Below are positions 15,551 to 15,872 of a stretch of 15,872 bases of DNA, one piece after another. A model generated the notes under the pieces. It had not been told where the DNA came from, made no database searches, and saw only the letters and a list, made by a program, of their open reading frames with translations. Within the stretch, counting starts at the first letter, position 1, and every line of letters starts with the position of its first letter. The translations under genes were made by a program, and so were the position numbers. Source of the DNA: Bacillota bacterium (GTDB taxonomy: Bacteria; Bacillota; Clostridia; Lutisporales; Lutisporaceae); contig JAEXXN010000303.1 in assembly GCA_023405875.1 (NCBI GenBank), forward strand, positions 1 through 15,872, in the 5' to 3' direction.

Positions 15551-15638
15551 TGGAAGGATGCGACATAATTGAATAATTGTAGGGAACGACGCCCTCGTCG
15601 TTCCGGTTGTTGCACATTTTTTATGTCGCATTATTCCA
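15551..15638. repeat. nested inverted repeat containing hairpin repeat copy 2
   Basis: An outer pair of arms, 15551-15568 and 15621-15638, is complementary at 16 of 18 positions (ATGCGACATAA against TTATGTCGCAT is perfect). Inside lies the 38-nt repeat 15568-15605, with the perfect stem GGAACGAC (15583-15590) and GTCGTTCC (15597-15604) around a 6-nt loop. The whole element fills the gap between sbcC and the next gene. There is no T-run after the outer arm, so a simple terminator role is not supported. Confidence 0.8.
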
Positions 15639-15661
15639 CATATATGTAAAGGAGGGTTACA

Positions 15662-15872
15662 ATGAACCAGGATAACAAAAAGTATATTGCATTGGTGCTG
15701 GTGGCTTTGATACTGTCGGCTGGCCTTATAGCATCAACTCTGATAGCCACCAACGGACTGGTGGAGATAAAGGGCAGCAGGTCGATAACTGTTACAGGCT
15801 CTGCAAAGCAGCAGCTCAAATCCGACCTGATCGTATGGAAGGGCAGCTTCTCCAGCCAGTCATCGGTGATAT
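15662..15872 (+). CDS. SIMPL-domain (DUF541) protein, 3' end outside window
   Basis: An open frame starts at ATG 15662 with AAAGGAGGG 5 nt upstream and runs to the window edge (70 codons seen). Residues 8-30 form a hydrophobic signal anchor or signal peptide (YIALVLVALILSAGLIASTL). After it, IKGSRSITVTGSAKQQLKSD matches the opening strand of SIMPL/DUF541 proteins (YggE-like), here followed by LIVWKGSFS. These are envelope-associated proteins of unclear biochemical role; Escherichia coli YggE has been linked to oxidative stress tolerance. The family call rests on the first third of the protein only. Spacing from sbcC (114 nt with a large inverted repeat) suggests separate transcription. Confidence 0.75.
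   Translation, partial: MNQDNKKYIALVLVALILSAGLIASTLIATNGLVEIKGSRSITVTGSAKQQLKSDLIVWKGSFSSQSSVI

Noticed and set aside
14594..15631. Long open frame of about 345 codons on the minus strand opposite sbcC
   Set aside because: It lies fully antisense to the clearly coding ATPase head of sbcC, has no family motifs and no ribosome site, and is explained by codon bias of the opposite gene. The same holds for 1038-2099 opposite addA and 11755-12321 opposite sbcD/sbcC.

Overview
The window looks like part of a chromosome from an anaerobic, endospore-forming-type member of the Clostridia. The reasons are a SigI/RsgI sigma and anti-sigma pair, AddA rather than RecB, strong AGGAGG-type ribosome sites, frequent GTG and TTG starts, and heavy use of AGG/AGA arginine and ATA isoleucine codons in the core genes. 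The family or genus cannot be fixed from this sequence alone.

Layout from left to right. (1) Bases 1-3266 hold most of addA, the helicase-nuclease subunit of the AddAB double-strand-break repair enzyme; its 5' end is outside the window. (2) 3369-5299 is a translationally coupled sigI-rsgI pair: an alternative sigma factor and its membrane-anchored anti-sigma factor, whose outer part ends in a long Lys/Asp-rich tail instead of a recognisable sensor module. (3) 5397-6831 is a probable two-gene unit, an exported TPR protein followed by signal peptidase I (lepB). (4) 6832-10670 is an accessory stretch rich in repeats: a 29-bp perfect inverted repeat, an alpha/beta hydrolase, a haem catalase on the minus strand flanked by two copies of a short direct repeat, a GNAT acetyltransferase with a clear promoter and terminator, and a possible gene remnant. 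Arginine codons and base composition shift here. (5) 10693-15547 is sbcD-sbcC, overlapping genes for the Mre11/Rad50-type nuclease complex. (6) From 15662 a SIMPL-domain (DUF541) protein begins and runs off the window.

How it fits together. AddAB and SbcCD both process DNA ends, so the two flanks of the window belong to DNA repair. SigI/RsgI is a transmembrane signalling pair, and signal peptidase I handles exported proteins. The middle region looks like an insertion-prone gap between lepB and sbcD holding genes of mixed origin, including an oxidative-stress enzyme.

The most interesting non-coding signal is a 38-nt hairpin repeat with an AT-rich, -10-like leader. Two copies (3299-3336 and 15568-15605) match at 31 of 38 positions, and the only difference inside the stem is a compensated base pair. 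A third, diverged candidate lies before sbcD. All three sit just upstream of start codons. I did not find a CRISPR array, rRNA, tRNA, intact transposase or an obvious new defence system.
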